Translations under genes and position numbers: made by a program
Notes under the pieces: generated by a model
Database searches by the model: none
The model's input: the letters and a program-made list of their open reading frames with translations, nothing else
What the model was told of the DNA's origin: nothing
Part shown: piece by piece, positions 8,250-17,342 of the stretch
Layout of the letters: every line of letters begins with the position of its first letter
Numbering within the stretch: the first letter of the stretch is position 1
Source of the DNA: VRUE01 sp040879985
GTDB taxonomy: Bacteria > Actinomycetota > Thermoleophilia > Solirubrobacterales > 70-9
Assembly (NCBI GenBank): GCA_040879985.1
Contig: JBBDJH010000015.1
Location: 8,718-72,717 of the forward strand
Length of the DNA stretch: 64,000 nt
Direction: 5' to 3'

Positions 8250-9584
8250 GGTCGCCAGCGGAGCGATCTCGGGCAGGCGCTCGGGGCCCTTCGCCCGCAC
8301 CTGGTCGTGGATCAGCGCGTAGACGGCGCCGGCGATCGCCTCGGGCGCGATCGGGCTGGCCTCGGGGGCCTGCTTGAAGCCGGGCTCGATCAGGCCCCGC
8401 AGGCCTTCCATGATCCGGTCGCGCTGGGCGAGGGCCGCGGGGCCGCCGGCGTAGACCTCGACCGCGCCCAGGTGCGCGTAATCCGGCTCGCCGACCCCGA
8501 AGGCGAAGCAGGCGCCGAGGCCGGCGCGCACCGCGTGCGGCCAGTCGTGGGCGCGCCGGTAGGCGGGCAGCGTCTGCGCCAGCATCAGCGCCGAGCCGGT
8601 GTCGAGCGCCGCCAGCATCGCCTCCTCCTTGCCGCCCGGGAAGTAGGAGTAGAAAGTGGCGAGGGAGAGCGAGGCGCGTGCCGCGATCTCGCCGATCGTC
8701 ACCTCGCGGTAGCCGCGCTCGCGGGCCACAGCCGCCAGCCCGCGCAGGACGCGCTGGGCGACGTCGGCCTCGCACTCGGCGATCTGCGCGGCGCTCGCCC
8801 CGGCCCGCTCCGCCCCGCCGCGGCCGTTCCCCGCGCCCAGCCCGCGCAGCGGCGCCGGCGGCGGGCGGTAGGAGAGCCCCCAGCTCCACAGCGGCTCGAC
8901 CAGCTCCGGCAGCGTCGCCGCCTGCCCCGCGGCGAGCCGCGCGTGGATCGACTGCCGCAGCCCGCCGACGATCGCCCGCACGATCTCCCCCGGCATCCCC
9001 TCCCGGTCGGGCGTCCGCTCGAGCCCCGCCCCGACCACCGCGGCGAACTCGTCGAAGGCGCCCTCGACCAGCGCCAGCGCCTCGCTGCCGGCCTCGTAGG
9101 CGTCGACGAAGCACAGCCGCGCCGCCGCCGGCTGCGCGGCGAGCAGCGTCAGGAAGCCGGCGAGGCCGGCGTGCACCCCCGCCTCCCAGTCGCCGTCGCC
9201 GTCGTAGTTGTGCCGGACCAGGCCGACGCCGTCGCCGACCAGCGCTTCGAGCGCCGCGCAGAAGCAGGCCCGCTTGTCCTCGAAGTGCTCGTAGAAGGCC
9301 TTGCGCGAGACGCCGGAGAGGGCGACCAGGTCCTCGATCGTGGTCGCCGCGTAGCCCTTCTCGGCGACGATCGCGACGAGCGCCGCGAACAGGCGCCGCC
9401 GCTGGTTTTCCGCCACCGCCTCGCGCGGCGTAGCGCGCCCGGGCGGCAGCCGGCGCTCGCGCAGCGTCTTCGAGTCCCCCCACGGCGTGTCGGCCATCGC
9501 GCGGCGACGATATCCCTGCGCGGGGGGCCGCGTCGGCCCCGGTGGACCGGTCCCAAACCGCTCTGTAGTGCGGCGTTTCGCCAT
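8175..9584 (-). CDS. Tandem (double) TetR-family regulator
   Basis: 469 residues from ATG 9584, which has AAAGG five bases upstream; an internal ATG at 9497 has no comparable signal. Two complete TetR units are present. Helix-turn-helix 1 is at about residues 77-105 ('GYAATTIEDLVALSGVSRKA', FYEHFEDK) and helix-turn-helix 2 at about 291-318 ('GYREVTIGEIAARASLSLAT', FYSYFPGG). Each is followed by a helical ligand domain. The second unit ends in YVVLCPFLGPEQACE, a pattern shared by the other TetR proteins here (APFVGPAEA, TPYVGAAEA). It is divergent from the secreted protein gene at 9794 across a palindromic promoter region, so autoregulation and control of that operon are plausible. Its 3' end is duplicated at 6859-6936. 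Confidence 0.9.
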   Translation of the reverse strand: MAKRRTTERFGTGPPGPTRPPAQGYRRRAMADTPWGDSKTLRERRLPPGRATPREAVAENQRRRLFAALVAIVAEKGYAATTIEDLVALSGVSRKAFYEHFEDKRACFCAALEALVGDGVGLVRHNYDGDGDWEAGVHAGLAGFLTLLAAQPAAARLCFVDAYEAGSEALALVEGAFDEFAAVVGAGLERTPDREGMPGEIVRAIVGGLRQSIHARLAAGQAATLPELVEPLWSWGLSYRPPPAPLRGLGAGNGRGGAERAGASAAQIAECEADVAQRVLRGLAAVARERGYREVTIGEIAARASLSLATFYSYFPGGKEEAMLAALDTGSALMLAQTLPAYRRAHDWPHAVRAGLGACFAFGVGEPDYAHLGAVEVYAGGPAALAQRDRIMEGLRGLIEPGFKQAPEASPIAPEAIAGAVYALIHDQVRAKGPERLPEIAPLATYVVLCPFLGPEQACEVANGDGRRR

Positions 9585-9652
9585 TACGACCTTTACGGGT
9601 AAGCCGTTGTTTCCGCTTGGCCCTGTTTGTGAAGCGTTTTTCGGATTCAGCT

Positions 9653-9688
9653 CTTGACAAGAGTAGATAACTATGTTTCTATGTCAAG
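9653..9688. promoter_or_regulatory. Palindromic divergent promoter/operator
   Basis: CTTGACA at 9653-9659 and its exact complement TGTCAAG at 9682-9688 place a consensus -35 (TTGACA) on each strand, pointing across each other. The AT-rich core between them could supply both -10 regions. The motif ATGTTTCTA occurs at 9673-9681 and again at 9707-9715. The position between the divergent TetR gene (8175-9584) and the secreted gene (9794) suits a shared promoter with a TetR operator. Binding is inferred. Confidence 0.6.
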
Positions 9689-9793
9689 CGTTCAACCCGG
9701 ACAATCATGTTTCTAGATTCGTCCGCGACGCAGCAACGGCAGGGAGCGCCATGGGTGGCGCCCAGGGACAACAGAGGGAGAGAGACCAACGCC

Positions 9794-11683
9794 ATGAGCG
9801 ACGCAAAGCAGCACCTGACCGCACCAATCGCACCAATACGATTCGCGCTGGCGCTGTTCGCCACCATCTGCGCGGCGCTGTTCCTGGCGTCCTCGGCCTC
9901 GGCCGCGGCGCCGACCTACGACTCGTCGTTCACCTGCAGCGTCGCCACGCCCTGCGGCTCGATCACCTCGGGCTTCTCGCCGGATCAGCTGGCGGTCAAC
10001 GAGGCGACCGGCGACGTCTACGTGATCGACATCGGCCACGACGCGATCGTCGTCTTCGACTCGACGGGGGCCTACAAATCCACCATCCCCGGGTCCTCGA
10101 CCACCGCCGGCACCTTCAAGCTGGAAGAAGAAGGCTGGGTCAACGACATCGCGATCGACAACTCAGGGGGCGCGAGCAGCGGCCAGATCTATGTCGTCTC
10201 CGAGGCTGCGAGCGTGCAGTGGGGAGGCAGCGGCGCCGTCTACTCCTTCGCAGGCGACGGCACCTACCTCTGGCAATCCGACCCCGACAGCACCATCGCC
10301 GTCGAAGGCGACTTCTGCGGCGGCGGCGTGGACGCGAACGGCGTTCCCTACGCGGTCGAGTTCAGCAATGGCCTGATCCCGCTCGATCCCGAAACGGGAG
10401 CGGCGACCGCAGCGCCGCTCTACAGCATTCTCGACGATGACAGCTGCCAGATCGCCTTCGACTCCGAAAACTTCTCCTACGCGCACCACTGGGACGGGGG
10501 CGACGGAGGTCACGTCGACAAGTACACGCCGGAAGGGACGTTCTTCGGGACTCTCGACAGCGGCGCGAACTTCGACGTCGCCGTCGACCGCACCAGCGAC
10601 GAGGTCTACCTCGCCCGCGCCGACGAGGTGGCGGTCTACGACTCCCTCGGCGCTCCCGTCGCTGGAACCCCCTTCGGCTCGGCGCAGCTGTCCGGCGGCA
10701 AAGGGTTCAGCGTCGGCGCCCATAGCACGACGAACAGGATCTACGTCTCCGACCCCGGTCAAGACCAGGTCCACATCTACGACGGTCTGCCCGTCCACGA
10801 GCTCGTCGTCTCCAGGGACGGCACGGGCAGCGGCACGGTCACTAGCAGCCCGAGCGGGATCGATTGCGGCTCTGACTGCCAGCAGTCATTCGACGAAGGC
10901 ACGACTGTGACCCTGACGGCGGTCGCCGATGCGAACTCGACCTTCGCCGGCTGGACGGGCTGCGACAGCACCAGCGGCGAGGAATGCACCGTCACGATCG
11001 GCAGCGAAACGGAAGTCGCCGCGACCTTCGACCTGACGCACCAGTTGACGGTCTCCAAGGGCGGCAGCGGCTCGGGAACGGTCACCGGCACGGGAATCGA
11101 CTGCGGCGTTGACTGCGCCGAGGTCTATTCCGAGGGCACCGAAGTGACGCTCACCGCTACCGCGGCGGCCGGCTCGACCTTCGCCGGCTGGAGCGGCGGG
11201 GGCTGCTCGGGCACCGGGTCGTGCGTGATGACGATCGGGGCGGACACCGGAGTGACCGCCACCTTCGACGCCGTCCCACCGCCGCCCGCGCCGCCGGTAG
11301 CGCCGCCCGCGCCGCCGGTGGCACCGTCCCCGCCCCCGGCCGCAGGCAAGCTGCTTGCCAACGGCGTGGCGCAGGTGAAGGGCAGCCGCGTCCTGCTCAA
11401 GGTGCGCTGCCGCGGCGCTGCCGGCGCCCGCTGCACCGGGGTCGCGAAGCTGACGGCCAGGGTCAAGCAGGGCAAGAAGCAGAGGAACCTGGTCATCGGC
11501 AAGACCAGGTACAACCTGCCGACCAACAGCACCCTGCGGGTGATCCGGCCGAAGCTGACCGGCAAGGGCAAGCAGCTCGTCCGCAAGGCCGGTAGGCGCG
11601 GCCTCAAGGCCAAGCTGGTCGGCAGCGGGTTGAAGAACCGAGTCGTGAAGTTGAAGGCCCAGTCCGGCAAGAAGAAGGGCTGA
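9794..11683 (+). CDS. Secreted beta-propeller protein with InlB-type B repeats
   Basis: 629 residues from ATG 9794, behind a purine-rich GGGAGAGAGA. The signal peptide ends near 'ASSASAAA' (about residue 39). A propeller-like region (about residues 40-340) has NHL-like blades such as 'LAVNEATGDVYVIDIGHDAI' and 'VDRTSDEVYLARADEVAVYD'. Two consecutive ~75-residue B-repeat modules follow ('GTGSGTVTSSPSGIDCGSDC' and 'GSGSGTVTGTGIDCGVDCAE'), each with the hallmark 'STFAGW' and paired cysteines. Then come a Pro-rich linker and a basic C-terminal domain ending SGKKKG. A role in surface adhesion or the envelope is inference. It is first in a three-gene operon of secreted proteins. Confidence 0.85.
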   Translation: MSDAKQHLTAPIAPIRFALALFATICAALFLASSASAAAPTYDSSFTCSVATPCGSITSGFSPDQLAVNEATGDVYVIDIGHDAIVVFDSTGAYKSTIPGSSTTAGTFKLEEEGWVNDIAIDNSGGASSGQIYVVSEAASVQWGGSGAVYSFAGDGTYLWQSDPDSTIAVEGDFCGGGVDANGVPYAVEFSNGLIPLDPETGAATAAPLYSILDDDSCQIAFDSENFSYAHHWDGGDGGHVDKYTPEGTFFGTLDSGANFDVAVDRTSDEVYLARADEVAVYDSLGAPVAGTPFGSAQLSGGKGFSVGAHSTTNRIYVSDPGQDQVHIYDGLPVHELVVSRDGTGSGTVTSSPSGIDCGSDCQQSFDEGTTVTLTAVADANSTFAGWTGCDSTSGEECTVTIGSETEVAATFDLTHQLTVSKGGSGSGTVTGTGIDCGVDCAEVYSEGTEVTLTATAAAGSTFAGWSGGGCSGTGSCVMTIGADTGVTATFDAVPPPPAPPVAPPAPPVAPSPPPAAGKLLANGVAQVKGSRVLLKVRCRGAAGARCTGVAKLTARVKQGKKQRNLVIGKTRYNLPTNSTLRVIRPKLTGKGKQLVRKAGRRGLKAKLVGSGLKNRVVKLKAQSGKKKG

Positions 11684-11711
11684 GGAGCCCGTGGCGCGGG
11701 GGAGAGACGGC

Positions 11712-13796
11712 ATGACCCGGCTCGCCAAGAGGGCAATCGCCGCCCTCTCCCTGCTCTGCGCCGGAGCGCTTCCCGGCGCGGCCGCCCCCGCGGCGGCCGC
11801 GCCCTGCCCCAACGAAGCGATCCGCGTGCAGCTCGGCGCGACCCACCTCCCCGACTGCCGCGGCTACGAGCTGGTCAGCCCGCCGGACACGAACCACAAC
11901 CCGGTGTGGGCGGTAACTCCCTCGCCGGACGGGGAGCGCGTGGCGATCCTCTACAACGGCGGGATGCCGGGGAGCCCAGCCGGCGCCACCACCCTGCTGG
12001 TAGCGGAGCGGACGCCCGGCGGCTGGCGATCGCAGAGCATCCTCCCCACGGGAGCGGATCTGCTGACCGGCAAGTACCAGCCGCTGTTCGCCACCCCGGG
12101 CCTGACGCGGTTTATCGCCGTGGCTGAGAGTTCAAGCCTCACCGGAGAGCCTCCGAACTACCTGGTCCGGCTCGACCGAGAGGGCAACCAGACGCTGCTC
12201 CACAGCTTCGATGCGACGCATGCCGACCTGGTTAGGCAGGTCGCTGTCTCGGATGACCTTGACCAGGTCCTCGTGATGACGAAACAGCGGCTTATCGACG
12301 GACACATCAGCGGCACGCGGCTGGTCTACGACTTCGGTGACAGCGCTCCTACGCCGGTCAGCCTTCTACCGGACGGAAGCCCGCCCGAATGCGGCGTGCC
12401 TTCCTCCGGGTCGCAGCAATTCAATGGGAGCCAGGACCAGCACGTGATCTCCGCCGACGGCCGCCGCGCCTACTTCCACAGCAGCGGCGACGCCTGCGGC
12501 GATCCCGCCGAGCTCTACATGCGCGACCTCGAGGCCGAGACCACCACGCTCGTCTCCGGCCCGCCGCTGGCGGGCCCCAGCGGCGGCGCGGTGTTCCTGC
12601 GGGCGAGCGCCGACGGCTCGGAGGCCTACTTCGCGACGACCACGCGCCTGGACCCCGCCGACCTCAACGCCACCCGCGACATATACCGGCACACGATCGG
12701 ATCGGGCAGCGTGTGCATGACGTGTGTGGTCCCAGAAGCGGACGTTGTCGAACCGACTGACTCGGTGCAGCCGGTCCTCTCGGAGAACGGCGCGCGAGTC
12801 TACTTCCCGACGGAGAAAGCCCTGACGGCCGCTGACACCGATGGGACGAGGAGCGTCTACCTGCTGGAGGGGGGCGAGCTGGCGTACGTGGCGCCGCTGG
12901 ACGGCGACATCTTCGATAGCCTCACCCCCAACAGTGCGGATGGAGGCCAGGTGACGGGTGACGGCCGCGTCCTGGTGTTCGCGGCAAGCAGCCCCCAGCT
13001 CGATGCGCTCACCGGCTCGAGCAACGCCGGCTTCCGCCAGTACTACCGCTACGACGCCGGCGACGGCAGCCTGGTCTGCATCTCCTGCCCGAGCGGGTCG
13101 GCGGCGACGGAGGCTGTGGGTATGGCCCTCGCACAGAGACCCTTTGCCCTTGCAACTGCCAACCCGCCGATCCTCTCCGAAGACGGGTCGCTGATCGCCT
13201 TCAAGACGAAAGACAAGCTCGTGCCCGAGGACGTCAACGGCGACGAGGACGTCTACCGCTGGCTCGAGGGCGAGGTGGGGCTGCTAACCGACGGCGTCAC
13301 GACCTACTCAACCGCCCACGGAGACGTGGCCGAGAACCAGATCTTCGGCGTCTCGAGCGACGGCGAGGACATCTTCTTCGGCAGCTACAGCAGGCTGATC
13401 TGGGACGTGCCCGGCAGCGGCCAGCCGACGGCGCAGCTCTACGACGCCCGCATCGGCGGCGGCTTCCCGCCTCTGCCGCCTCCGCCGCCGCCCTGCCTGG
13501 GGGAGGTCTGCCGCGGGCCGGCCCCGGCGTCGCCGCCACCACCGGGGCTCGGCAGCGCCGCCCTGAGCGGCGAGGGCAACCTCGTCGGGCGGGGCTGCCG
13601 GTCCCGAGGCCGGCGCGCCGGCCGGCTCGCCCGCCGCGCCGGCAAGGCCCGCCGCAACGCCAGGCGGTTGGTGCGCCGCGACGCCAAGCGCACGCGGCAG
13701 CTGCGCCGCAAGGCCACCCGGCTCGCCAGGCGCTCGCAGAAGCTGCGCCGCCAGGCGAAGCGGTGCAGGGCCGTGGAGCGGAGGGCGGCGCGATGA
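11712..13796 (+). CDS. Secreted WD40-like (PD40) repeat protein
   Basis: 694 residues from ATG 11712, with GGGGGAGAGA upstream; a GTG at 11691 would add seven residues. A signal peptide is followed by 'CPNEAIRVQLGATHLPDCRG YELVSPP', a family opening. A series of PD40-type blades follows ('VTPSPDGERVAILYNG', 'ISADGRRAYFHSSGD', 'LSENGARVYFPTEKAL', 'LSEDGSLIAFKTKDKL'), i.e. a TolB-like propeller. The last ~110 residues are a Pro-rich linker and a very Arg/Lys-rich tail with evenly spaced basic residues. The stop overlaps the next start as ATGA, so the two are translationally coupled. Function unknown. Confidence 0.85.
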   Translation: MTRLAKRAIAALSLLCAGALPGAAAPAAAAPCPNEAIRVQLGATHLPDCRGYELVSPPDTNHNPVWAVTPSPDGERVAILYNGGMPGSPAGATTLLVAERTPGGWRSQSILPTGADLLTGKYQPLFATPGLTRFIAVAESSSLTGEPPNYLVRLDREGNQTLLHSFDATHADLVRQVAVSDDLDQVLVMTKQRLIDGHISGTRLVYDFGDSAPTPVSLLPDGSPPECGVPSSGSQQFNGSQDQHVISADGRRAYFHSSGDACGDPAELYMRDLEAETTTLVSGPPLAGPSGGAVFLRASADGSEAYFATTTRLDPADLNATRDIYRHTIGSGSVCMTCVVPEADVVEPTDSVQPVLSENGARVYFPTEKALTAADTDGTRSVYLLEGGELAYVAPLDGDIFDSLTPNSADGGQVTGDGRVLVFAASSPQLDALTGSSNAGFRQYYRYDAGDGSLVCISCPSGSAATEAVGMALAQRPFALATANPPILSEDGSLIAFKTKDKLVPEDVNGDEDVYRWLEGEVGLLTDGVTTYSTAHGDVAENQIFGVSSDGEDIFFGSYSRLIWDVPGSGQPTAQLYDARIGGGFPPLPPPPPPCLGEVCRGPAPASPPPPGLGSAALSGEGNLVGRGCRSRGRRAGRLARRAGKARRNARRLVRRDAKRTRQLRRKATRLARRSQKLRRQAKRCRAVERRAAR

Positions 13797-16700
13797 GACG
13801 CCTGCGCCTCGCACTCTGCCTGGGCGCCGGCCTCGGCGCCCTGGCGCTGGCCCCCGCCGGCGCCCTGGCGGCGCCCGCCTGGGAGGTCAAGTCCACCCAC
13901 GGGCCACAGCACTTCGAGCCGGGGGGAGTCGGCCAGTACGTGATCGAGACCTACAACGTCGGCGATGCTGCCTCCAGCGGCACGCTGGTGGTCACCGACA
14001 CGCTGCCGGCCGGCGTCACCGTGACCGCGGTCGGCGGCCCGGGCTGGTTTTGCTCGGGCGTCGGCACCGGCATCGTCACCTGCCAGCGTGGCGACTCGAT
14101 CCCGGCGGGCTCCGAGCCCGAGCCAAGCTACCAGCGCGGCGCCGTCCCGGTGATCAGGATCACGGTGGCGGTCGACCGCGGCCCCGGCACCGCTGACAAC
14201 GTGGCGAAAGCCTCCGGCGGCGGCGCCGCGGCGGCGGCGAGCGACCGCGACCCGACCGTCTTCAGCGCCACCCCGGCCGGCTTCGGGATCGTCCCCGGCA
14301 GCTTCGCGGCCGACGCCTTCGCAGGCTCGCAGCGAGCGGCGGCGGCGGAGCGCCAGGCGGGCTCGCACCCCTTCGAGCTGCGGGTCGGCTTCGACCTCAA
14401 CCTGAAGCTGACCAGCGACGAACTCGGCACCTACACCGAGCCCGACGAGAACATGCGCACGAACGTGACCCGGCTGCCGCGGGGCTTCGTCGGCAACCCG
14501 GAGGCGACGCCGAGGTGCAGCGCGGCGCAGCTGGAGTCGGAGGCGTGCCCGATCGCGAGCCAGGTCGGCGCGATCGACCTGCTGCTCCAGAGCGCCGAGG
14601 AGATCCTCTCAATGGAAACCCCCAGTTGGCATGACGTCCCCGTCTACAACATGGTGCCGCCGGGGGACGCGGTGGCGGCCTTCGCCTTCGTCGTTCTCCA
14701 GAAACCGGTCTGGATCGAGGCGGGACTCGACCCCGCCGACGGCTACGCGGTGGTGACGCGGATCGAGCACACGAACTCGAGCTTTTTTCTGCGGGCGGCG
14801 GAGCTGACGGTGTGGGGGGTGCCCGGCGATCCCGCGCACGACTGGATGCGCTTCGACCGCAACGCCGACCGCTACGGTGCCTCGCTCGACCCGAGCGTGC
14901 CGCGCCGCCCGTTCCTGACCCTGCCGACGGGGTGCGAGGCGGCGGGCGGCTTCGAGATCGAAGTTGACTCCTGGCAGCGCCCCGGCGCCTTCGTATCGGC
15001 GGCGACGCCGCTGCTGCAGGCGACCGGGTGCGGGGACCCGGGCTTCAGCTTCGAGCCGACGATCGAGATCGAGCCGACCTCGCATGAGGCCGCCGCGCCG
15101 ACCGGTCTCGACGTCGAGCTGACGGTGCCCCAGAACGAAGACCCCGACGGGCTCGCGACCCCCAACCTGCGCGACGCGGTCACCCGCCTGCCGGAGGGGA
15201 TGGCGATCAACCCGTCGGCGGCCGACGGCTTGATCGGCTGCTCGCAGGCCGACGTCGGCCTCGAGGACAACGAGGCGCCGCGCTGCCCCGACGCTTCCAA
15301 GATCGGCACCGTGGAAATCGTCTCGCCGCTGGTGCCCGACACCCTGAAGGGCTTCATCTACCAGGCCAAGCAGCACGACAACCCGCATGGCTCGCTGCTC
15401 GGCTTCTACACCGTCGCCCGCGGCAACGGCCTGACGATCAAGCTCGCGGCGCGGGTCGACGCCGACCCCGAGACGGGCCGCCTCACCACCACCTTCCTCG
15501 ACAACCCGCAGCTGGCCTTCGAGCACTACCGCCTGCACTTCTGGGGCGGCGAGCGCGCGCCGCTGGTCAACCCGCCGACCTGCGGCTCGTTCCGGGGCTC
15601 GGGCACCTTCACTTCCTGGAACTCGGAGATGCCGACGGTCACCGACACCGACACCGCCCAGATCACGTCGGGCCCGAACGGCTCCCCCTGCCCGCGCGGC
15701 CTCGGGGGACGGCCGTTCGCGCCCGGCTTCGCCGCCGGCAGCACGACCCCGCTGGCAGGGGCCTTCAGCGGCTTTGGCCTCGAAGTCAGCCGCGAGGACG
15801 GCCACCAGGAGCTGCGCGGGCTGGAGACGACCCTGCCGCCCGGGATGCTGGCCAGGCTCGCCGGCGTCCCCTACTGCCCGGAGGCGTCGCTGGCCTCGAT
15901 CTCCGCCGCGGCGGGCACGGGCGCCGGGGAGCGCCGCAGCCCGAGCTGCCCGGCGGCGAGCCTCGTCGGCCGCTCCGACGCGGCCGCGGGGGCGGGATCG
16001 CTGCCCTTCCACAACCCCGGCAACGTCTACCTCACCGGTCCACACAGGGGCGCCCCGCTTGGCCTCGTCGTGGTGACGCCGATCGTCGCCGGGCCGCTCG
16101 ACCTCGGCACCGTCGTGGTGCGGGCGGCGCTGCACGTCGATCCGGTTACCGCTCAGGCGAGGGTCGTCTCCGACCCGATCCCCGACAAGCTGGTCGTCGC
16201 GGGCAACGGCTTTCCGCTCAACCTGCGCTTGGTGCGGGTGACCATGGACCGGCCGGGCTTCACCCTCAACCCGACCAGCTGCGCCGAGATGGCGGTCGGG
16301 GGCGCGATCACGTCGCTGCAGGGTGCAAGGGCGGAGGTCGCCAACCGCTTCCAGGTCGGCGGCTGCGCCGCCCTCGGCTTCAAGCCGCGCCTGCACACCC
16401 GCCTCGTCGGCGGCACGGGGCGGGGCGCCCACCCGAAGCTGCGGGCGGTTCTGAAGATGCCGGCGGGTGCAAACATCCGCCGCGCCGCGGTCTCCCTGCC
16501 GGGCTCTGTCATCCTCGACCAGAGCAACATTCGCACGGTGTGCACCCGGGTTCAGTTCGCCGCCGATGCCTGCCCGAAAGGCTCAATCTACGGCCGTGCC
16601 GCGGCGAAGAGTCCGCTGCTCGACTACGTCCTGCGCGGCCCCGTCTACCTGCGCAGCTCCGATGACAAGCTGCCGAACCTTGTCGCCGTCCTGCGCGGCC

Positions 16701-17188
16701 CGCCGCACCAGCCGCTCGAGATCGAGCTGGCCGGCCGCATCGACTCGGTGCGCGGCGGCATCCGCACCGTCTTCGCGACCGTCCCCGACGCCGCGGTCAG
16801 CAAGTTCGCGTTGACGATGAAGGGCGGCAAACGCCAGGGCCTGCTGCAGAGCACGCGCAACCTCTGCCGCGGCGCCGGGCGCGCCCTGGCCCGCTTCGCC
16901 GCCCACAACGGCCGCCGCGCCGGACTGCGGCCGAAGCTCAACAACTCGTGCGGAAAGGGCAAGCGCAAGGCCCAGAAGCGGGGGGCCCCCCCCCCCCCCC
17001 CCCCCCCACCCCCCCNNNNNNNNNNGGGGCGCCCACCGGCGCCGCGCCTCGCTCCGCGCCAAGACGGCCGGCTGACCCACAGCCGAAGCCGACCGGGCGC
17101 CCCGCCCTTCCCTGTGCCGGGCGTCCATCGAGACACGCAAACACAGCGCCCGGGGGGTTTCCCACCCCCCGGGCCGTTTGCGCCGTAG
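13793..17188 (+). CDS. Secreted DUF11 plus repeat-module protein, end disturbed by assembly gap
   Basis: ATG 13793 overlaps the upstream stop (ATGA), with GGAGGG before it. After a signal peptide (to about residue 27) comes a DUF11-like beta domain ('YVIETYNVGDAASSGTLVVT', 'DTLPAGVTV'). Modules homologous to the 18-2978 protein follow: LPRGFVGNP, LPEGMAINPS and LPPGMLARLAG units each followed by Cys-Pro segments, then 'FTLNPTSCAEMAVGG' and the conserved C-terminal domain ending around 'LNNSCGKGKRKAQKRG' (16982). Beyond this the sequence is poly-C, ten Ns and a frame with no family similarity, so the true stop is not resolved. The natural end is probably close to 16985. Same operon as 9794 and 11712. 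Confidence 0.8.
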   Translation: MRRLRLALCLGAGLGALALAPAGALAAPAWEVKSTHGPQHFEPGGVGQYVIETYNVGDAASSGTLVVTDTLPAGVTVTAVGGPGWFCSGVGTGIVTCQRGDSIPAGSEPEPSYQRGAVPVIRITVAVDRGPGTADNVAKASGGGAAAAASDRDPTVFSATPAGFGIVPGSFAADAFAGSQRAAAAERQAGSHPFELRVGFDLNLKLTSDELGTYTEPDENMRTNVTRLPRGFVGNPEATPRCSAAQLESEACPIASQVGAIDLLLQSAEEILSMETPSWHDVPVYNMVPPGDAVAAFAFVVLQKPVWIEAGLDPADGYAVVTRIEHTNSSFFLRAAELTVWGVPGDPAHDWMRFDRNADRYGASLDPSVPRRPFLTLPTGCEAAGGFEIEVDSWQRPGAFVSAATPLLQATGCGDPGFSFEPTIEIEPTSHEAAAPTGLDVELTVPQNEDPDGLATPNLRDAVTRLPEGMAINPSAADGLIGCSQADVGLEDNEAPRCPDASKIGTVEIVSPLVPDTLKGFIYQAKQHDNPHGSLLGFYTVARGNGLTIKLAARVDADPETGRLTTTFLDNPQLAFEHYRLHFWGGERAPLVNPPTCGSFRGSGTFTSWNSEMPTVTDTDTAQITSGPNGSPCPRGLGGRPFAPGFAAGSTTPLAGAFSGFGLEVSREDGHQELRGLETTLPPGMLARLAGVPYCPEASLASISAAAGTGAGERRSPSCPAASLVGRSDAAAGAGSLPFHNPGNVYLTGPHRGAPLGLVVVTPIVAGPLDLGTVVVRAALHVDPVTAQARVVSDPIPDKLVVAGNGFPLNLRLVRVTMDRPGFTLNPTSCAEMAVGGAITSLQGARAEVANRFQVGGCAALGFKPRLHTRLVGGTGRGAHPKLRAVLKMPAGANIRRAAVSLPGSVILDQSNIRTVCTRVQFAADACPKGSIYGRAAAKSPLLDYVLRGPVYLRSSDDKLPNLVAVLRGPPHQPLEIELAGRIDSVRGGIRTVFATVPDAAVSKFALTMKGGKRQGLLQSTRNLCRGAGRALARFAAHNGRRAGLRPKLNNSCGKGKRKAQKRGAPPPPPPPPPXXXXGRPPAPRLAPRQDGRLTHSRSRPGAPPFPVPGVHRDTQTQRPGGFPPPGPFAP
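16986..17025. other. Poly-C run and assembly gap
   Basis: C residues run from 16986 to 17015, interrupted by one A at 17008, followed by ten N at 17016-17025 and then a G/C-rich restart. This is a scaffold gap at a homopolymer; its real length and content are unknown. Confidence 0.95.
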
Positions 17189-17342
17189 GCAGGGCTAGGT
17201 CCCCAGCCAGGCCGGCCGGCTGCCCGCCGGGTAGGTGGTGTCGAAGCCGGCCCGCACGAGGCAGAGTCGCCTCGTCACCGGTTGCGGCCGGCCGGACGAT
17301 GTGAGCGACGCGCCGGCTTCTACCTCACGTTCTTCCGCCCGG
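17026..17342. other. No gene seen between the gap and the methyltransferase
   Basis: Apart from the hairpin at 17148-17174, nothing is supported. A minus-strand frame at 17195-17340 includes 'LCLVRAGFDTTYPAG' and may be a decayed gene end, but it has no start and no match I recognise. Confidence 0.4.
17148..17174. terminator. Bidirectional hairpin terminator
   Basis: A 10-bp all-GC stem (GCCCGGGGGG, 17148-17157, with 17165-17174) and a 7-nt loop TTTCCCA. It sits between the plus-strand secreted operon and the minus-strand methyltransferase and could end both. Confidence 0.7.
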
